Shown here one piece after another: positions 6,812 through 8,457 of a stretch of DNA of 8,457 bases. Positions within the stretch are counted from its first letter, which is position 1. Every line of letters begins with the position of its first letter. This DNA is from Burkholderiaceae bacterium (GTDB taxonomy: Bacteria > Pseudomonadota > Gammaproteobacteria > Burkholderiales > Burkholderiaceae_C). The notes under the pieces are model-generated. The model searched no databases. It worked only from the letters and a program-made list of their open reading frames with translations, and was not told the origin of the DNA. Made by a program: the position numbers and the translations under genes. The stretch is from NCBI GenBank assembly GCA_023262365.1, contig JALRBF010000080.1:1-8457 (forward strand), read 5' to 3'.

Positions 6812-7905
6812 GGCGAGAACAAAAAGTTCAGCACATCGCCGTCGCGCACCACGTAGTCTTTGCCCTCGGCGCGCATTTTGCCGGCCTCTTTGGCGGCTTG
6901 CTCGCCGCAGTAGGTGATGTAGTCGTCAAAGCCAATGGTTTGGGCGCGAATAAAGCCTTTTTCAAAATCGGTGTGAATCACCCCGGCGGCCTTGGGTGCG
7001 GTGTCCCCTAGCCGAATGGTCCAGGCGCGCACTTCTTTTTCGCCGGCCGTAAAGTAGGTGTGCAAACCCAGCCGGGCGTAGGCCGCGCGAATCAGGCGGT
7101 GCAAGCCCGGCTCGTCTTGCCCCATTTCGGCCAAAAACAGGCTTTGGTCTTGCGCGCTCATGCCTGCCAATTCGGCTTCGGTTTTGGCACAAATGGCCAC
7201 CACCGGCGCGCCTTGGCTGGCGGCGTAGGCGTGCAGCGCCTGCAGCAGCGGGTTGCTGTCGTCAAAGCCGTCCTCGGCCACGTTGCCCACAAACATGGCG
7301 GGCTTGGCCGTAATTAGGCAAAGCGGACGCAGCGCCGCGCGGGCCTCGTCGTCGAGTTCAAGCACGCGCACGGGGCGACCCTGGTCAAGCGCGGCCTGGC
7401 ATTGCTGCAACCACTGCACCATGCGGGTGGCGTCTTTGTCGTTGCCCGACTTGGCCGCTTTTTGATAACGCTGCAAGGCTTTTTCTACCGTGCTCAAGTC
7501 GGCCAAGCAAAGTTCGGTTTGTATCACCTCAATGTCGGCCACCGGGTCAACCCGCCCGGCCACGTGCACCACGTTGTCGTCTTCAAAGCAACGCACCACG
7601 TTCACAATGGCATCGGTTTCGCGAATGTGCGACAAAAACTGGTTGCCCAAGCCCTCGCCCTTAGAGGCCCCGGCCACCAACCCGGCGATGTCAACAAACT
7701 CAACAATCGCGGGTACCACGCGCTGCGGCCCCACCAGTTGGGCCAACTGCTGCAGCCGGGGGTCGGGCACCTCCACCACGCCCACGTTGGGCTCAATGGT
7801 GCAAAACGGGTAGTTTTCGGCCGCAATACCGGCTTGAGTTAAGGCGTTAAAAAGGGTGGACTTGCCTACGTTGGGCAAGCCCACGATGCCGCATTTCAGG
7901 CTCAT
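6808..7905 (-). CDS. ychF: Redox-regulated ribosome-associated ATPase YchF (OLA1/Obg-like family)
   Basis: A 365-residue P-loop protein close to E. coli YchF (363 residues). It binds ribosomes and, unusually for an Obg-related protein, prefers ATP; the family is linked to oxidative-stress response and translation. Motifs: Walker [10 protein letters not shown] (9-17), [11 protein letters not shown] (34-44), G3 [20 protein letters not shown] (72-91) without the catalytic Gln of Ras GTPases, and NVAE (208-211) in place of NKXD, which explains relaxed base choice. The coiled-coil arm lies around 130-160. The C-terminal TGS domain contains [15 protein letters not shown] (283-297), [14 protein letters not shown] (311-324) and ends [10 protein letters not shown]. 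The start at 7905 is chosen over the ATG 39 bases upstream because [10 protein letters not shown] is the family N-terminus and AGGA (7915-7912) lies 6 bases before it, the clearest ribosome binding site in the window. The transglycosylase follows with an ATGA overlap. Confidence 0.97.
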   Translation of the reverse strand: MSLKCGIVGLPNVGKSTLFNALTQAGIAAENYPFCTIEPNVGVVEVPDPRLQQLAQLVGPQRVVPAIVEFVDIAGLVAGASKGEGLGNQFLSHIRETDAIVNVVRCFEDDNVVHVAGRVDPVADIEVIQTELCLADLSTVEKALQRYQKAAKSGNDKDATRMVQWLQQCQAALDQGRPVRVLELDDEARAALRPLCLITAKPAMFVGNVAEDGFDDSNPLLQALHAYAASQGAPVVAICAKTEAELAGMSAQDQSLFLAEMGQDEPGLHRLIRAAYARLGLHTYFTAGEKEVRAWTIRLGDTAPKAAGVIHTDFEKGFIRAQTIGFDDYITYCGEQAAKEAGKMRAEGKDYVVRDGDVLNFLFSP

Positions 7906-7962
7906 GGCGGTTCCTATTCCCCTAAAACTGGCAGTGTATGTCAACTACCTACAATCCAAGGC
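7906..7962. promoter_or_regulatory. Divergent ychF / FAD-monooxygenase promoter region
   Basis: This 57-bp gap separates divergent starts. The minus strand has an exact -35 consensus TTGACA (7944-7939), but the hexamer 17 bases on is GGGAAT, a poor -10 that would also place the start within the ychF ribosome binding site. An alternative minus -10, TACACT (7938-7933), would use weaker upstream -35 sequence and leave about 20 bases of leader with AGGA. On the + strand TACAAT (7950-7955) is a 5/6 -10 match ending 7 bases before the ATG at 7963, which would make that mRNA leaderless. No experimental support is available. Confidence 0.35.
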
Positions 7963-8130
7963 ATGACGGCACCGCACGACGTGGCAATTGACGGCGATGG
8001 CCCCGTGGGCTGCACGCTGGCGTTGGCCCTGGCCGCGCAAGGCCTGCGCGTGGCGCTACGCGGCCTCGCACCGGCTGCCGCGAACCAAGGCACGCAAGAC
8101 CTGCGCGCCTACGCGCTTAACTGGGACTAA
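7963..8130 (+). CDS. UbiH/UbiF-type FAD-dependent monooxygenase, 5' fragment cut off at a junction
   Basis: The open frame of 55 codons starts MTAPHDVAIDGDGPVGCTLA and contains a Rossmann GxGxxG motif (Gly11-Asp12-Gly13-Pro14-Val15-Gly16), followed by a typical helix (TLALALAAQGLRVAL, 18-32). DLRAYALN (46-53) is the second conserved block of UbiH/UbiF/COQ6-type flavin hydroxylases, which act in ubiquinone biosynthesis. A full protein would be about 380-400 residues; here homology stops after Asn53 and a TAA follows two codons later. The stop lies in DNA that belongs to another gene (etfB, opposite strand), so the truncation comes from the join at 8110-8121 and not from a point mutation. Asp10 and Asp12 replace the small or hydrophobic residues usually seen around the first glycine. 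No Shine-Dalgarno sequence is evident. If the join is an artefact, the real gene is intact elsewhere. Confidence 0.7.
   Translation: MTAPHDVAIDGDGPVGCTLALALAAQGLRVALRGLAPAAANQGTQDLRAYALNWD
8110..8121. other. Junction between high-GC and low-GC DNA with shared bases
   Basis: TACGCGCTTAAC (8110-8121) reads Tyr-Ala-Leu-Asn on the + strand, completing the monooxygenase block DLRAYALN. It also reads Val-Lys-Arg-Val on the minus strand, completing the EtfB N-terminus MKVLVPVKRV. To the left only the monooxygenase makes sense and to the right only etfB. Left of this point a 60-base sample (8041-8100) is about 75% GC; right of it 8131-8457 is about 40% GC by hand count. There are no insertion-sequence ends, target-site duplication or tRNA here. 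Confidence 0.75.
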
Positions 8131-8139
8131 CACCTTCAT
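8110..8139 (-). CDS. etfB: Electron transfer flavoprotein beta subunit, first 10 codons only
   Basis: From ATG at 8139-8137 the minus strand reads MKVLVPVKRV, the characteristic N-terminus of beta-proteobacterial EtfB (which I recall continuing VDYNVKVRV). After Val10 the frame runs into the antisense of the monooxygenase (Gly-Ala-Gln) and homology is lost. ETF carries electrons from acyl-CoA dehydrogenases to ETF:quinone oxidoreductase in the cytoplasm. AGG lies 9-11 bases upstream of the ATG as a plausible ribosome binding site. The match is only ten residues, but it starts at an ATG, falls in the low-GC segment, and sits downstream of a fatty-acid activation gene on the same strand, which together make it credible. 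It is a broken remnant within this window. Confidence 0.6.
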
Positions 8140-8265
8140 GGTTTTTACCTAACCTAATCGTTTTAAATATCAATTTGGACCAAAACAAACATGATAGTTT
8201 ACCGCACTGCAGCAGTTTTTGCCTCAATCCGGCTTATACAAAAAGGCGATATCGTTAGAACGCGA
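8140..8265 (-). promoter_or_regulatory. AT-rich intergenic stretch upstream of etfB
   Basis: These 126 bp lie between the acyl-CoA synthetase stop and the etfB start on the minus strand and have no coding signal. On the minus strand TTGTTT (8191-8186), a 17-base spacer and TAAAAC (8168-8163) make a weak promoter candidate for etfB. An 11-bp odd palindrome, TTTGG-A-CCAAA (8174-8184), lies between these hexamers and might bind a regulator. I find no convincing terminator hairpin after the acyl-CoA synthetase gene. Confidence 0.3.
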
Positions 8266-8457
8266 CTAGCTTTGCGATAACAAACGCTCTCGAAGCACGT
8301 TTTTCTGGATTTTGCCAGTAGATGTTTTCGGTAACGAACCAAAAACAACTGCTTTCGGACACTTGAAACGCGCCATACGTTCCCTGCAAAAATCAATAAT
8401 CTCAGTTTCCGTTGTTTCGATGTCAGCATTTTTTAACTCAACAAAAGCACATGGGAC
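8266..8457 (-). CDS. Acyl-CoA synthetase (AMP-forming), C-terminal fragment
   Basis: The frame enters from the right edge and gives 63 codons to a TAG at 8268-8266. It reads VPCAFVELKNADIE, then TEIIDFCRERMARFKCPKAV (17-36) and FGSLPKTSTGKIQKNVLRER (39-58). This is the C-terminal AMP-binding cap domain of the adenylate-forming family; PKTSTGKIQK is motif A10 with the catalytic Lys49 of this fragment. Such enzymes join a carboxylate to CoA through an acyl-AMP intermediate. The KCPK...LPKTSTGKIQK pattern resembles medium-chain fatty acid or methylmercaptopropionate CoA ligases, but substrate specificity cannot be read from the C-terminus. The coding DNA is about 40-45% GC against more than 60% for the left part of the window. 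It reads toward etfB, a sensible neighbour for fatty acid oxidation. Confidence 0.88.
   Translation of the reverse strand, partial: VPCAFVELKNADIETTETEIIDFCRERMARFKCPKAVVFGSLPKTSTGKIQKNVLRERLLSQS

Noticed and set aside
7906..7944. Longer ychF N-terminus starting at 7944
   Set aside because: The extra 13 residues are not in the family, and a good AGGA site precedes the ATG at 7905.
8199..8429. 76-codon minus-strand open frame in the low-GC end
   Set aside because: The overlapping frame one step away encodes a clear acyl-CoA synthetase C-terminus; this frame is its shadow.
8131..8457. Low-GC end as a phage, plasmid or insertion-sequence fragment
   Set aside because: Both recognisable genes there are fatty-acid-oxidation housekeeping genes, and there is no transposase, terminal repeat or integrase.
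1..8457. CRISPR array, tRNA/rRNA genes, toxin-antitoxin or defence system
   Set aside because: I looked for spaced direct repeats, cloverleaf-like stretches and small paired genes and saw none; I could not run a covariance-model search.

Overview
The window is a high-GC (mostly above 60%) chromosomal segment whose proteins and gene order look like Burkholderiales (Betaproteobacteria), probably a Comamonadaceae relative. The linked pairs rubA/thiD-like/hemL and dusB/fis/purH support this placement, which is an inference from remembered family patterns and not a search. The last ~330 bases differ: they are about 40% GC by hand count and join the rest at a sharp boundary near 8110-8121.

Layout. 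Bases 1-266 hold the 3' end of a DNA photolyase gene (+). It converges on a 58-residue rubredoxin gene (rubA, -). Divergent from rubA is a two-gene unit (+): a ThiD-like kinase with altered active-site residues, then hemL, separated by 5 bp. hemL converges on a minus-strand unit dusB-fis-purH. In that unit dusB and fis overlap by ATGA, and a terminator-like hairpin with a T-rich tail lies between fis and purH. Divergent from dusB is a yqaA-like small membrane protein gene (+). Its 3' end overlaps by 44 bp the end of a convergent lytic transglycosylase gene (-). That gene overlaps by ATGA the end of the upstream ychF GTPase gene (-). Divergent from ychF is the start of a UbiH-type FAD monooxygenase gene (+), which breaks off after about 53 codons.

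The right edge. At the break the reading changes to low-GC DNA. On the minus strand this DNA carries the first ten codons of etfB (electron transfer flavoprotein beta subunit), a 126-bp intergenic stretch, and the C-terminal 63 codons of an acyl-CoA synthetase running in from the window edge. The two sides share a stretch of up to 12 bases that fits both genes. This looks like a join of two unrelated DNAs, either an assembly or amplification chimera or a real recombination.

Function. Apart from the junction this is housekeeping: DNA repair, electron transfer, tetrapyrrole synthesis (HemL), purine synthesis (PurH), tRNA dihydrouridine (DusB), nucleoid/transcription control (Fis), a ribosome-associated ATPase (YchF) and peptidoglycan turnover. 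I saw no CRISPR array, tRNA, rRNA, insertion sequence, phage gene or defence system. The points most worth following are the junction, the divergent ThiD-like protein, the fis-purH hairpin, and the near absence of Shine-Dalgarno sequences.
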